64,000 nucleotides of DNA, from positions 310,001 to 374,000 of the forward strand of contig NZ_CP069362.1 in the NCBI RefSeq assembly GCF_029910535.1, given 5' to 3'. Below, piece by piece: positions 53,539 to 62,768 of this stretch; the first letter of the stretch is position 1; every line of letters starts with the position of its first letter. The position numbers were made by a program, and so were the translations under genes. The notes beneath the pieces are model-generated. The model searched no databases and was not told the DNA's origin. It worked only from the letters and a program-made list of their open reading frames with translations. Source of the DNA: Marinitoga aeolica. Lineage in GTDB: Bacteria > Thermotogota > Thermotogae > Petrotogales > Petrotogaceae.

Positions 53539-53730
53539 TTAAAATAAAGAAGTTATAATAAAAAAAATTATTCCAATGCCAAGAGATATAAAAGCCCGTT
53601 TATCACTCTTCTTTATTCTTTCTTCATTTTTCATATATCCTTTTCGCGTTTCCTTAACAGATATATTAAACAAATAAATACTATTTATGGTAAAAATAAC
53701 TCCTAAAAAGAAAAATATATTTGCCCACAT
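53539..53730 (-). CDS. Small membrane protein, two helices
   Basis: 63 residues from ATG 53730 (GGGAGG 7 bases before); an ATG five codons earlier also has a possible site. Two membrane segments (MWANIFFFLGVIFTINSIYLF and AFISLGIGIIFFIITSLF) flank a basic loop (KETRKGYMKNEERIKKSDKR). No family recognised. It lies divergent from dnaB. Confidence 0.6.
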   Translation of the reverse strand: MWANIFFFLGVIFTINSIYLFNISVKETRKGYMKNEERIKKSDKRAFISLGIGIIFFIITSLF

Positions 53731-53753
53731 TCTTATACCTCCCATTCTCTCCT

Positions 53754-53781
53754 TTGAATTTTTACATTAAAGTATTATAAT
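53754..53781 (+). promoter_or_regulatory. Promoter for dnaB
   Basis: TTGAAT (53754-53759), 16-base spacer, TATAAT (53776-53781), 32 bases before the TTG start of dnaB. Confidence 0.65.
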
Positions 53782-53813
53782 TATATCATGTGTTATAAAA
53801 GGAGGTATTAAAT

Positions 53814-55208
53814 TTGAATAAAGAATTAACACCACCTCATAATATCGAAGCAGAAGAGGCATTGTTAGGTAGTATATTTTTAGATCCACAAATTTTACCA
53901 GATATATTGGAAGAAATTAGATCAAACGATTTTTATAATCAACAGCATCAAATAATTTTTAGAATTATAGAAGATTTGTTTGATAGGGGACTACCTGTTG
54001 ATGCTATTTCTGTTATGGAAAACTTAAGAAATGCAAATTTGCTTGAAAAAGCTGGCGGTGAAGATAAGCTTATATATTTAGCTGAAGTTGTTCCCACACC
54101 TGCTAATGCATTATATTATGCGAAAATTATAAAGGATAAATCTCTTTTGAGAAGTTTAGTAAGCGCAAGTACTGAGATCGTCGAAGCAACACGTACCATT
54201 GGAGAAGCAGAAGAAATTTTAGATTTTGCAGAAAAAAAGATATTTGAAATTGCTGAATCAAGAGCTACAAGAACATACGATTCTGTTCCAAATATTGTTC
54301 ATGATGTTTTTGAAAAATTAGATGAATTAAAAAAACGCGCTTCAGTTGAACCAAATGCTCTTGTAACAGGTTTACCCACTGGTTTTATATCTTTAGATAG
54401 ATTAACTTCCGGATTTCATAAATCAGATTTAATTATTATAGCTGCCAGACCATCTATGGGTAAAACTGCATTTGCTCTTAATGTTGCAAGTAATTTAGCT
54501 ATTAAATATAAAACTCCAATTGCAATGTTTAACTTAGAAATGTCAAAAGAACAACTAGTCCAAAGAATATTATGCGCAGAAGCACAGGTAGATTTACAAA
54601 AAGTTAGAACTGGTATGTTAAACAATGAAGATTGGAATAAATTGGTTAATGCTGCTCATAAATTATCCCAATCCAAAATAGTTGTTGATGATGAACCAGG
54701 ATTAGACCCTCGAACACTGCGAGCAAAAGCCAGAAGAATGAAAAGGGAATTTGGAATAGAGGCCATTTTTATTGACTATTTACAATTAATGTCTTCAAAA
54801 AATAGAGGTTCAGAAAGCAGGCAGCAAGAAATTTCCGAAATATCTCGTTCATTAAAACTATTAGCCAGAGAACTTAACGTTGTGATCGTAGCTCTCTCGC
54901 AGTTATCAAGGGCTGTTGAACAAAGAGAGGACAAAAGACCCAGATTAAGCGATTTGAGAGAATCTGGAGCTATAGAACAAGACGCAGATATGGTTATGTT
55001 TTTATATAGAGATGCTTATTATAAAAGAAAGAAAGAGAGCGATAAAAAAGACAAAAACAATGAAAACTTGATTTTAAACCACCCTCATGAATCAGAGCTA
55101 ATTATCGGAAAACAGAGAAATGGACCTGTCGGTACTATAAAGCTCATGTTTGATCCAAAAGTTACATTATTTTATGAAAAAGATAGCATACATAAAGAAG
55201 TATATTAG
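53814..55208 (+). CDS. dnaB: Replicative DNA helicase DnaB
   Basis: 464 residues from TTG 53814, after GGAGGTATTAAA. N-terminal primase-binding domain opening PPHNIEAEEALLGSIFLD, then the RecA-like motor with Walker A AARPSMGKTAFAL (about 206), FIDYLQLMSS, and SDLRESGAIEQDADMV. It unwinds DNA at the fork. rnr follows 11 bases later. Confidence 0.96.
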   Translation: MNKELTPPHNIEAEEALLGSIFLDPQILPDILEEIRSNDFYNQQHQIIFRIIEDLFDRGLPVDAISVMENLRNANLLEKAGGEDKLIYLAEVVPTPANALYYAKIIKDKSLLRSLVSASTEIVEATRTIGEAEEILDFAEKKIFEIAESRATRTYDSVPNIVHDVFEKLDELKKRASVEPNALVTGLPTGFISLDRLTSGFHKSDLIIIAARPSMGKTAFALNVASNLAIKYKTPIAMFNLEMSKEQLVQRILCAEAQVDLQKVRTGMLNNEDWNKLVNAAHKLSQSKIVVDDEPGLDPRTLRAKARRMKREFGIEAIFIDYLQLMSSKNRGSESRQQEISEISRSLKLLARELNVVIVALSQLSRAVEQREDKRPRLSDLRESGAIEQDADMVMFLYRDAYYKRKKESDKKDKNNENLILNHPHESELIIGKQRNGPVGTIKLMFDPKVTLFYEKDSIHKEVY

Positions 55209-55219
55209 GAGGAGAAAAA

Positions 55220-57439
55220 ATGAAACAAAATATAAAAGAAAAAATATTAAAATTACTACAAAAAAAACCATTATTACAAAAGGAGATATATGAAAAATTA
55301 AAAGCACAATCAAAAGAAGAAAAACGAAAAATACGAACTATATTGAAAGAATTACAGGAAGATGGAGAATTATATAAAAATTCAAAAAATAGATTTTGTA
55401 CCTTAGGAAAAAATATGAAAATTGGAATAATTGAATTCACCAGAAGAGGTAGCATGGCTTTTGTAACAACTAAAAATGGAGACGAAATTGCAATTACACT
55501 AGAAAATGCAAAAGATGCCATGCATAAAGATACTGTTTTAATTGAAATAATCGGGACATGGAGGGATATCCCAAAAGGTAAGGTCTTAAGAGTATTAAAA
55601 AGAGGAATAACAAAAGTTGTTGGAATATTTGAACCTAAAAAATTATTTGGTTTTGTTTTACCTATAGATCAAAAAATAAACACCGACTTTTATGTTTCAC
55701 CTGAAAACTTTAATAAAGCAAAACCCGGTCAAATTGTTGAAGCAGAAATAATAAAATACACCAGAAAAAACCCAGAAGTTAAAATAACAAGAATTATAGG
55801 TAATGTTAATGATCCAAAAGTGGATTTACCTATTGTTATTATAAAACACGATTTACCAGAACCCGGAAAATTTCCAGAGAAAGTGATGAAAGAAGCTTTA
55901 GCAATACCTCAAACAGTTCAAAAGAAAGATTTAAAAGGTCGAAAAGATTTTAGAAATGAAATCATAGTTACAATAGATGGAGATAATGCTAAAGATTTTG
56001 ATGATGCTGTTCAGGTAAAAAAATTAGATAATGGAAATTATCTACTTGGAGTGCATATTGCTGATGTTTCTCATTATGTGAAAGAAAATTCCAATCTTGA
56101 TAAAGAAGCTTTTCAGCGTGGTACAAGCGTTTACTTAATAGATACTGTTATTCCTATGTTACCTCATGAGCTTTCTGATTGGATATGTTCTTTAGTTGAA
56201 GGCGAAGATAGATTAACAATGTCTTTAATTATGGAAATAGATGAAAATGGTGATGTTGTAAATTTTGACGTTTACAATGGAGTTATAAACAGTAAAAAAA
56301 GACTTACCTATAACAAAGTTAATAAATTATTAAATAATGAAGCCGACGAAGAATTAGAAAAAGAAATTGGCTGGTTAAGACCAAACTTGGAACTTATGAA
56401 AGAACTTATGGAAATAATAAGAGAAAATAGGAGAAGACGTGGAGCTATTTTAGATATAGAAGGTGGGGAAGTTCAATTTATATTCGATGAAAATGGAAAT
56501 GTTAAAGATATTATTCCTGTTGAACGCGGAATTTCAGAAGTTATTATTGAAGAGTTTATGATAAAAGCAAATGAAACAATTGCCTCTATTTTTGATTCTC
56601 AGGGATTGCCATTTATCTATAGAATCCACGAAGAACCTGATCCTGACATGCTATTACAATTAAAAAACTATCTGGAAATAATGGGATTGAGATATAAATT
56701 CCCAAAAAATATACATCCAAAATTATTACAAGATATGTTAGAACATTTAAAAGAGCATCCTCTAAGAAAAAGTATACAAAAACTATTAGTTCGTTCTTTA
56801 AAACGAGCTGTATATTCTGACTTAAATGTTGGTCATTTTGGTTTAGCTTCTCAAAATTATACTCATTTCACATCTCCTATAAGGAGGTATCCAGATTTAA
56901 TTGTGCACAGATTGTTAAAGAAATACTTAAAAAATAAAGGAACTTTAAAAAACAGTGAAATTGAAAAATATACAGAATTACTTCCAGAAATAGCTTCTCA
57001 TAGTTCAAAAAGAGAAAGAGTTGCTAATGAAGCTGAATGGGATTTAGCTGATATGAAAAAAGTAGAATATTTAATGGGACATATTGGTAAAACTTTTGAT
57101 GTTTATATTACTAATATAACAAAATTTGGTATATTTGTTGAAATACCCGAAAAGCTTATTCAAGGATTAATTCATGTTTCTACAATGGATGATTATTATG
57201 TATATAATGAAAAACAAAATGTCTTAATTGGAGAAAGAACTAAAAAAGTTTATAAATTAGGAGATAAACTCAAAGCTAAAGTAGTAAATGCAAACAAATT
57301 AACTGCAGAGATTGATTTTGAAATTGTAAACAAAAATGACGATAATTTAGAAAAAGAATTAAAAAAGACATATCCAAACGCTAAAGTCAAAATAAAGAAA
57401 AATAAAAAAAGAAAAATAAAAAAAGAAAAAAGTAATTAA
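55220..57439 (+). CDS. rnr: Ribonuclease R (RNB-family 3'-5' exoribonuclease)
   Basis: 739 residues. An N-terminal winged helix (KILKLLQKKPLLQKEIYEKL), cold-shock-like OB domains, the RNB catalytic core with TIDGDNAKDFDDAVQ (about 253, active-site Asp residues) and HFTSPIRRYPDLIVHRLL (about 550), a C-terminal S1 domain (ITKFGIFVEIPEKLIQGLIH) and a very Lys-rich tail. It degrades structured RNA and assists tmRNA-linked decay. The basic tail is longer than average for a thermophile-like protein. Confidence 0.95.
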   Translation: MKQNIKEKILKLLQKKPLLQKEIYEKLKAQSKEEKRKIRTILKELQEDGELYKNSKNRFCTLGKNMKIGIIEFTRRGSMAFVTTKNGDEIAITLENAKDAMHKDTVLIEIIGTWRDIPKGKVLRVLKRGITKVVGIFEPKKLFGFVLPIDQKINTDFYVSPENFNKAKPGQIVEAEIIKYTRKNPEVKITRIIGNVNDPKVDLPIVIIKHDLPEPGKFPEKVMKEALAIPQTVQKKDLKGRKDFRNEIIVTIDGDNAKDFDDAVQVKKLDNGNYLLGVHIADVSHYVKENSNLDKEAFQRGTSVYLIDTVIPMLPHELSDWICSLVEGEDRLTMSLIMEIDENGDVVNFDVYNGVINSKKRLTYNKVNKLLNNEADEELEKEIGWLRPNLELMKELMEIIRENRRRRGAILDIEGGEVQFIFDENGNVKDIIPVERGISEVIIEEFMIKANETIASIFDSQGLPFIYRIHEEPDPDMLLQLKNYLEIMGLRYKFPKNIHPKLLQDMLEHLKEHPLRKSIQKLLVRSLKRAVYSDLNVGHFGLASQNYTHFTSPIRRYPDLIVHRLLKKYLKNKGTLKNSEIEKYTELLPEIASHSSKRERVANEAEWDLADMKKVEYLMGHIGKTFDVYITNITKFGIFVEIPEKLIQGLIHVSTMDDYYVYNEKQNVLIGERTKKVYKLGDKLKAKVVNANKLTAEIDFEIVNKNDDNLEKELKKTYPNAKVKIKKNKKRKIKKEKSN

Positions 57440-57447
57440 ATTATAAT

Positions 57448-57517
57448 AAAAAAGAGCCGCACGGCATACGTTACCAATGCGGCGGCCCCTATACCCCCCT
57501 AGGTATTTTTATTTTCA
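57448..57517 (-). ncRNA. Possible small RNA between fur and rnr
   Basis: On the minus strand an extended -10 (TGGTATAAT, 57524-57532) predicts a start near 57517. The next 65 bases are far more GC-rich than the surroundings and end in a hairpin (GCCGCA at 57478-57483 / TGCGGC at 57456-57461) followed by TCTTTTTT, a terminator. No reading frame fits. It lies after the fur terminator, so it would be its own unit. Alternatively the block is just a terminator for rnr; on the plus strand a second small hairpin (ATACC/GGTAT) followed by TTTTT is also present. Confidence 0.4.
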
Positions 57518-57583
57518 TTACATATTATACCATAAAAATACAAAAAAGTAACACTTCATATTATAAAGTCAAAAATCTGTAAC

Positions 57584-57610
57584 AAAAAATAGCTCTGCAT
57601 AGCAGAGCTA
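57584..57610 (-). terminator. Terminator after fur
   Basis: TAGCTCTGC, loop ATA, GCAGAGCTA, followed on the minus strand by TTTTTT, just past the fur stop. Confidence 0.85.
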
Positions 57611-58042
57611 TCATTTTTCCATCTTTTCAAGGCATTCTTTACAATATCCTCTAATATATAGCTGTTGATCAATAATTTTGTTTTCTTTTTCCAGATTTGA
57701 ATCAATTTTTATTTCTTTAATTTCAAAATCAAAAATCTTTCCACAATTAATACATTTAAAATGTCCGTGAAGATGTGTATTAATATCAAATCTTGCCTCA
57801 TTTTCTTCAATTGTTATGACAGAAATTAATCCTTTAGATTGAAATAATTTTAAAGTGTTATAAACTGTAGTTTTTGATAATGTTGGTATTCTTTTTACTA
57901 ATTCTTTATAAATCATATCAACATTGGGATGATTTTGATTATCCATTAAATACTTATAGATTTGAATTCTTTGCAAAGATGGAGAAATATTTTGTTCTTT
58001 CAATATTTCGCTAATATATTCTATTTTTTCCAAGTCACTCAT
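57611..58042 (-). CDS. Fur/PerR-family metal-dependent repressor
   Basis: 143 residues from ATG 58042 (MSDLEKIEYISEIL); the frame to TTG 58060 lacks a ribosome-binding site. Winged helix with SPSLQRIQIYKYLMDN and TLSKTTVYNTLKLFQSKGLI, the hinge metal ligands in ARFDINTHLHGHF, and two CxxC pairs (CINC, CKEC) for structural zinc. The Asp/His arrangement resembles PerR, a peroxide sensor, which fits the rubrerythrin in this window, but Fur proper cannot be excluded. Confidence 0.88.
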   Translation of the reverse strand: MSDLEKIEYISEILKEQNISPSLQRIQIYKYLMDNQNHPNVDMIYKELVKRIPTLSKTTVYNTLKLFQSKGLISVITIEENEARFDINTHLHGHFKCINCGKIFDFEIKEIKIDSNLEKENKIIDQQLYIRGYCKECLEKMEK

Positions 58043-58063
58043 ATAATCACATCCTTTCAATTC

Positions 58064-58095
58064 TAAATTGATTATAATTCTATTTTAATTTTATA
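58064..58095 (-). promoter_or_regulatory. fur promoter with possible Per/Fur box
   Basis: Extended TGGTATAAA (-10 at 58090-58095) on the minus strand, followed by TAGAATTATAATCAA at about 58066-58080, which resembles the 7-1-7 Per box (TTATAATnATTATAA). This would allow autoregulation. Confidence 0.5.
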
Positions 58096-58119
58096 CCATT
58101 TTCATTCAAAAATCAAGTC

Positions 58120-58151
58120 TTGATACAATATTTTAATTTTTGTGATATAAT
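58120..58151 (+). promoter_or_regulatory. Promoter for the TPR-protein gene
   Basis: Extended TGATATAAT (-10 at 58146-58151); a TTGATA lies 20 bases upstream, wider than usual, so the TG element probably compensates. Confidence 0.5.
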
Positions 58152-58185
58152 TGTATTAATTAAATCTTATTCTGGAGGGGAAAAT

Positions 58186-58899
58186 ATGAAAAAAATATTC
58201 ATCTCTATTTTACTATTTATATTCATTTTTTCAATAGTCTATTCTCAATCTTTTACAGAACTTTATACCAAATTTAAAGTTATTAATAGCTATCACAAAA
58301 TTTCTGAAATGAAAAATTTATTATCAGAACTTGAAAAATATACCGATGATGCATCTTTACTTGCTTTATACTGTAATGCTCTTACTGAATATGCTAATTG
58401 GGGCGTTTCGGAAAACCAGAAAGAAAATATATATAATAAAGCAGTAGATATTGGAAAGAAAGCTGTTAAATTAGATGAAAAAAACGGATATGCACATTAC
58501 GCTTTAGGCGCAGCCATTGGAAGACTTGCACAATATAAAGGTATTGTTTCCAGTTTATTTATGCTAGGTGATTTTGATGAACATATTAAAAAAGCTATAA
58601 AACTAGATCCAAATCTATATACTGCTTATATTGCACTGGGTATGAGATATAGAGATGTTCCATGGCCTCTGTATAACTACAAAAAGTCTGAACAGTATTT
58701 GCTAAAAGCTGCTGAAATTGAACCAAGTTACGTAAATGCTTATTATGAATTGGGAGTTTTATATAAAATATGGAAAAAATATGATAAAGCAAAAGAAATG
58801 TTTGAAAAAGTCATAAATATGCCCTTACACCAAGATTGGATAGAGCAAGGGAAAGAAGCAAAAGAAGATGCAAAAAAAGAACTCGAATCTCTAAAATAA
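58186..58899 (+). CDS. Periplasmic TPR-repeat protein
   Basis: 237 residues from ATG 58186 after GGAGGGGAAAAT. A signal peptide (KKIFISILLFIFIFSIVYS) precedes at least three tetratricopeptide-like units: AVDIGKKAVKLDEKNGYAHY, IKKAIKLDPNLYTAYIALG and YLLKAAEIEPSYVNAYYELG. It probably acts as an extracytoplasmic scaffold; no partner is indicated by context, since a terminator follows and the neighbours are convergent. Confidence 0.8.
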   Translation: MKKIFISILLFIFIFSIVYSQSFTELYTKFKVINSYHKISEMKNLLSELEKYTDDASLLALYCNALTEYANWGVSENQKENIYNKAVDIGKKAVKLDEKNGYAHYALGAAIGRLAQYKGIVSSLFMLGDFDEHIKKAIKLDPNLYTAYIALGMRYRDVPWPLYNYKKSEQYLLKAAEIEPSYVNAYYELGVLYKIWKKYDKAKEMFEKVINMPLHQDWIEQGKEAKEDAKKELESLK

Positions 58900-58928
58900 G
58901 AAGATGCATAATGCATCTTCTTATTTTT
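58895..58928. terminator. Bidirectional terminator between the TPR gene and murB
   Basis: A 14-bp perfect stem (AATAAGAAGATGCA / TGCATCTTCTTATT), loop TAA, then TTTTTTT on the plus strand and A-rich sequence before it. Confidence 0.85.
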
Positions 58929-59837
58929 TTACCATATTTCTGGTTCTACTTCTAAATCTTCTCCATATTTTTCTTTCACTGTTTTTTTTACATGTTCTAT
59001 TATATTCATCACATCCGAAAATGTCGCATTCCCTTTATTAATAATAAAACCTGCATGCTTATTTGATATTTCCGCATCTCCTATCGAAAAACCTTTTAAC
59101 CCTAATTTTTCTATAGTTGTTCCAACATAAAAATCCGGTTTTGGTCTTTTAAAAATGCTTCCTGCACTTGGATATTCCAATGGCTGTTTTTCCCATCTTT
59201 TCAAAGATAATTCTTTCATCTTTTTCTCTATATTTTCTTTTTTATCTTTAAAGAGCTTTAATTTAGCCCTTAGAGAAATATATCTTCTTTTTTGAAAAAT
59301 ACTTTTTCTATAATCAAAACCTATTTCTTTTTTATTCAACAATATTATCTTTTTCTCTTTCAAATCATAAGCTTCTACTTCTTCTATAACATCACTTATT
59401 TGTCCATTATAAGCACCTGCATTCATAAATAATGCGCCACCCAAGCTTCCTGGAATGCCTGCTGCAAATTCTAAACCAGATAATCCATTTTCCATTGCAA
59501 AATATGATAACCTTGAAATCGGTACGCCACTTTCTGCAAAAATATATTCATTTCCCAAAGTTATATTCGTTAAATATTCTGTACTAACTACAATAAAATT
59601 TAAATCATTATCATTAATAATTAAATTGGCGCCTTCGCCAATTATTTTAAAATTTATTCTTTTTTCAATCAAATAATTTAGTGTTTTTACAAAGATATTT
59701 TTTGTTTTTGGTATAACAAAAAGAGGAACCTTCCCACCTATTTTAAATGTCGTGTGCAACTTCAAAGATTCATTTTTTAAAATATTACAACCTAATAAAT
59801 ATAACTCTTTGGCTACATCATTCACTTTAACATCCAC
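58929..59837 (-). CDS. murB: UDP-N-acetylenolpyruvoylglucosamine reductase
   Basis: 302 residues. FAD-binding GEGANLIINDND, GLEFAAGIPGSLGGALFMNAGAYNG segments (about 125), YRKSIFQKR, the proton-donor Ser in SAGSIFKRP (about 222) and the late catalytic Glu in LEVEPEIW. It reduces the enolpyruvyl group in peptidoglycan precursor synthesis. The GTG at 59837 overlaps the HEAT gene by 16 bases; a GTG at 59825 is an alternative start with a better-spaced GGAG. Confidence 0.95.
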   Translation of the reverse strand: MDVKVNDVAKELYLLGCNILKNESLKLHTTFKIGGKVPLFVIPKTKNIFVKTLNYLIEKRINFKIIGEGANLIINDNDLNFIVVSTEYLTNITLGNEYIFAESGVPISRLSYFAMENGLSGLEFAAGIPGSLGGALFMNAGAYNGQISDVIEEVEAYDLKEKKIILLNKKEIGFDYRKSIFQKRRYISLRAKLKLFKDKKENIEKKMKELSLKRWEKQPLEYPSAGSIFKRPKPDFYVGTTIEKLGLKGFSIGDAEISNKHAGFIINKGNATFSDVMNIIEHVKKTVKEKYGEDLEVEPEIW

Positions 59838-60436
59838 TCCAACATTTCAAATATTTCTTCACCGGCTGGGTGTTTTTTTACTTCTTCTAACAAATCATTA
59901 TTTTTAAATGTCATTTTTTGAATAGAATCCAAAATTAATGCTTTTTCTGATTTAGAAATATTATCTAAATACTTATTCAATAAATAATTTATTCCTTTTT
60001 TCGTTGGTAATTCTGCCAATGCCATTATAGCTAATTCCTGAATATCTCCTGTATCATCTAAAAAGGTAGCTAAAATATCTATGTATTTTTCATCTTTAGT
60101 GATTCTTAATAATGCTTCTAAAATTATTGGAAAAGCTCTTTCATCAGAATATAAATTCATCATTCTTTCAAGATATGGTTTTATTTCCTGGCATTCCATC
60201 TCAGATAAAACATCGATTAAGTAAAGCATTACTACATCATCAAAAGATTTCTTTTCAAATCTTTTTAAAAATTCCTCAAATAAATAAGCTTTTGCTTCTG
60301 TCCCCATAACATCTATTATATCCGTAATTAAAGAATATGTATCGGCATCACTATCTTCCATCATTTCTATCAAAATTGGTATAGCTTTAACTCCTTTTTC
60401 TTCAATAATCCTTTGAATAACGTCTTCTCTTTTCAT
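59822..60436 (-). CDS. HEAT-like repeat protein
   Basis: 204 residues, all alpha, made of about five two-helix units (for example AIPILIEMMEDSDADTYSLI, IKPYLERMMNLYSDERAFPI, IDILATFLDDTGDIQELAIM). HEAT-like repeats bind other proteins. It is cotranscribed between recN (2-base gap) and murB (overlap), which gives no clear hint of a partner. Start ATG 60436 follows GAGGTGGAATAAAA. Confidence 0.75.
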   Translation of the reverse strand: MKREDVIQRIIEEKGVKAIPILIEMMEDSDADTYSLITDIIDVMGTEAKAYLFEEFLKRFEKKSFDDVVMLYLIDVLSEMECQEIKPYLERMMNLYSDERAFPIILEALLRITKDEKYIDILATFLDDTGDIQELAIMALAELPTKKGINYLLNKYLDNISKSEKALILDSIQKMTFKNNDLLEEVKKHPAGEEIFEMLEWMLK

Positions 60437-60438
60437 TT

Positions 60439-62040
60439 TTATTCCACCTCTTTAAATACTATTTCCCCATACATTTCTCTTATCTCTTTTGATCTTTCTT
60501 CCTCGTTTAGTTCCTTTATTTGGGAATATACTTCACTATTTTCTTCAGTTTTAAATATTTTAAAATGCTTATCTGCAAAATTTGCAACCTGAGGCATATG
60601 TGTAATTACAATTAATTGTTTTAATTCTGAAAATTCTTTAAGTTTCTTCCCTATAACATCAGCAATTCTCTGACCCACACCAGAATCTATTTCATCAAAT
60701 AACATGGTTTCAACCATATGGATCTCACCTAAAGTTTTTTCTATTGATAAAATAATTCTGGATAATTCACCACCTGATGCAACTTTTTCTAAAGGCAAAT
60801 AAGGAGATTGCGGCGTAGTTTTTGCCAGAATTCTTATATTATAAGTGCCATATTTACCTGGTTCATTAAGTTTTTTAAATTCAAATTTAATTTCTGCATG
60901 TTCCATATTTAAAGATATTAATTCTTCCTTTATTCTTTTTTCTAATTCATATAATATTTTTTCACCCTTTTTCTTTATCTTTTCTCCTAAATCAAATAAT
61001 TCTTTTTTCTTTTTATCTATTAAAGGGGTTATTTCATTCATTATTTTTTCTAAATCATTTAATTCGGATAATTCTTTTCTAAATTTTTCCAAATTCTCAA
61101 AAACATCTTCAAGAGATGGCCCATACTTTCTCTTTAAATTCATTATATCGTTTAGTCTATTGGATACTTCTTCTAATCTTTGAGGATCCAAATCAAGATC
61201 ATATAATTTTGATTCCAAGCTGCCATATAAGTCATTTAGCATATCCTGTATAGATGATGCCATATCCAATTCATCATTAAATCCATAATCAGCAATATAT
61301 GATAAATCTTCAACAATCTCTCCAATTAAAATATCTATATTTTCTTCATTATCTTTTAAAATAGCCATAGATTTTTCTAATTTTGTTTTTATTTCCTCAA
61401 TATGACTTAATTTTTTATATTCTTTTTTTAATTCTTCATCTTCATTTTCCTGAGGATTTACATTTTCTATTTCATCAATTTGAAAATTTAAAATATCAAG
61501 TTTCCTGTATATTTCAGAAGCATCTGATGGGATGTTACTTAATTTCTCTTTTAAATCCATATATTCATTATATTTTCTTTCGTATTCAAACATTAACTTT
61601 TCAAAATTATCTTTAAAAATTTTATAAGCTATTTGATTATGGTATTTTGGATTTCTCAATAAAACTTGCGAATCCTGAGTATGCACTTCCATTATATATG
61701 AACCTATTTTTTCTAAAAATGATCGTGGTATTATAGTTCCATTAGCTCTAAAAACAGCTCTTTTCTCATTAAAATTGACATTTAAAACAATTTCATTGCT
61801 ATCAACAACTTCACTCAACTCTTTTTTTATTTCATCGTTAACAGTAATATAAGCAGAAATAGCTCCATTTTTATTTCTTAAATTTTTGGGTATATTTCCA
61901 TTCAATAATGAAATTAATGCTTTAATAAGCATGGATTTACCGGCACCAGATTCACCTGTAATTACATTTATTCCCTCTGAAAAATCTATATTAACTTCTT
62001 TAAATAATCCAAAATTCTTAATGGATAATGAATGAATCAT
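60439..62040 (-). CDS. recN: DNA repair protein RecN
   Basis: 533 residues, SMC-like. Walker A TGESGAGKSMLIKALISLL near the N-terminus, two coiled-coil arms (about 150-370), then the signature SGGELSRIILSIEKTL and Walker B MLFDEIDSGVGQRIAD. It joins DNA ends during double-strand break repair. Start ATG 62040 follows GGAGGTGCCAT. It is part of the recN-HEAT-murB group on the minus strand. Confidence 0.95.
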   Translation of the reverse strand: MIHSLSIKNFGLFKEVNIDFSEGINVITGESGAGKSMLIKALISLLNGNIPKNLRNKNGAISAYITVNDEIKKELSEVVDSNEIVLNVNFNEKRAVFRANGTIIPRSFLEKIGSYIMEVHTQDSQVLLRNPKYHNQIAYKIFKDNFEKLMFEYERKYNEYMDLKEKLSNIPSDASEIYRKLDILNFQIDEIENVNPQENEDEELKKEYKKLSHIEEIKTKLEKSMAILKDNEENIDILIGEIVEDLSYIADYGFNDELDMASSIQDMLNDLYGSLESKLYDLDLDPQRLEEVSNRLNDIMNLKRKYGPSLEDVFENLEKFRKELSELNDLEKIMNEITPLIDKKKKELFDLGEKIKKKGEKILYELEKRIKEELISLNMEHAEIKFEFKKLNEPGKYGTYNIRILAKTTPQSPYLPLEKVASGGELSRIILSIEKTLGEIHMVETMLFDEIDSGVGQRIADVIGKKLKEFSELKQLIVITHMPQVANFADKHFKIFKTEENSEVYSQIKELNEEERSKEIREMYGEIVFKEVE

Positions 62041-62119
62041 ATGGCACCTCCATTTTTTCTTTCTATTTATATTTTACATCATTTTCTTTAAAAATAAAAA
62101 TATAAAAATCAAAACTAAT

Positions 62120-62148
62120 TTGACCAAATATTAGATATATGTTATAAT
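62120..62148 (+). promoter_or_regulatory. Promoter for the DUF402 gene
   Basis: TTGACC (62120-62125), 17-base spacer, TATAAT (62143-62148), about 30 bases before the start. Confidence 0.75.
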
Positions 62149-62178
62149 ATTTTTAATATAATGAAAAGGAGAAGAAAA

Positions 62179-62703
62179 ATGAAACACTACAGATTTGATA
62201 TGAAAATAAAAAAAGAATTTTTAAATTCCCCAACAAGAGAAGTTAAGGTTGACATTGAGAATATATATAAATTCAACAATTCTTTCGGTATAGAAAGAAA
62301 TTGGATGATTTTAGATAAACATAATTCTATAAAAAAAATCAAAAGATTACTCCTTCCAGATAAAATGATTATGCTTACCTCATTTCTTACACATGATAAT
62401 TCCATCATAAAAGATTATCTGATTTATATTGATTTTGGCAAATATTTAACAAATGGTAATATAATCGAATTCGAAGATTTAGAATTAGATATTATTATAA
62501 AAAAGGATGGAAGTTTTGAAATAGATGATATTGATGAATTAATAGATGAATATGAAAAACATCATATAAAGAAAAACGAATTTTTTACTATATTAAAATA
62601 CGAAACTAATCTCATAAACAAATTTGAAAAATTTAATCCTATAAATACTTTAATAGAAGAAACAAATGACATAGCATTAAAATGGCTGATAAATTTAGGA
62701 TAA
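62179..62703 (+). CDS. DUF402-family protein
   Basis: 174 residues from ATG 62179 (GGAGAAGAAAA upstream); the frame to 62161 starts within the ribosome-binding site. The C-terminal half has the DUF402 pattern: DYLIYIDFGKYLT, FEDLELDIIIKKDGSFEIDD, IDELIDEYEKH. Acidic residues in this pattern bind metal in relatives that hydrolyse nucleoside di/triphosphates, such as FomD. The exact substrate is unknown. Confidence 0.7.
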   Translation: MKHYRFDMKIKKEFLNSPTREVKVDIENIYKFNNSFGIERNWMILDKHNSIKKIKRLLLPDKMIMLTSFLTHDNSIIKDYLIYIDFGKYLTNGNIIEFEDLELDIIIKKDGSFEIDDIDELIDEYEKHHIKKNEFFTILKYETNLINKFEKFNPINTLIEETNDIALKWLINLG

Positions 62704-62768
62704 TAACAATTGATCATCAAATTATAAATTGAGAATAACTTTTTCATAAATTTTTACAGGGTGAAAAA

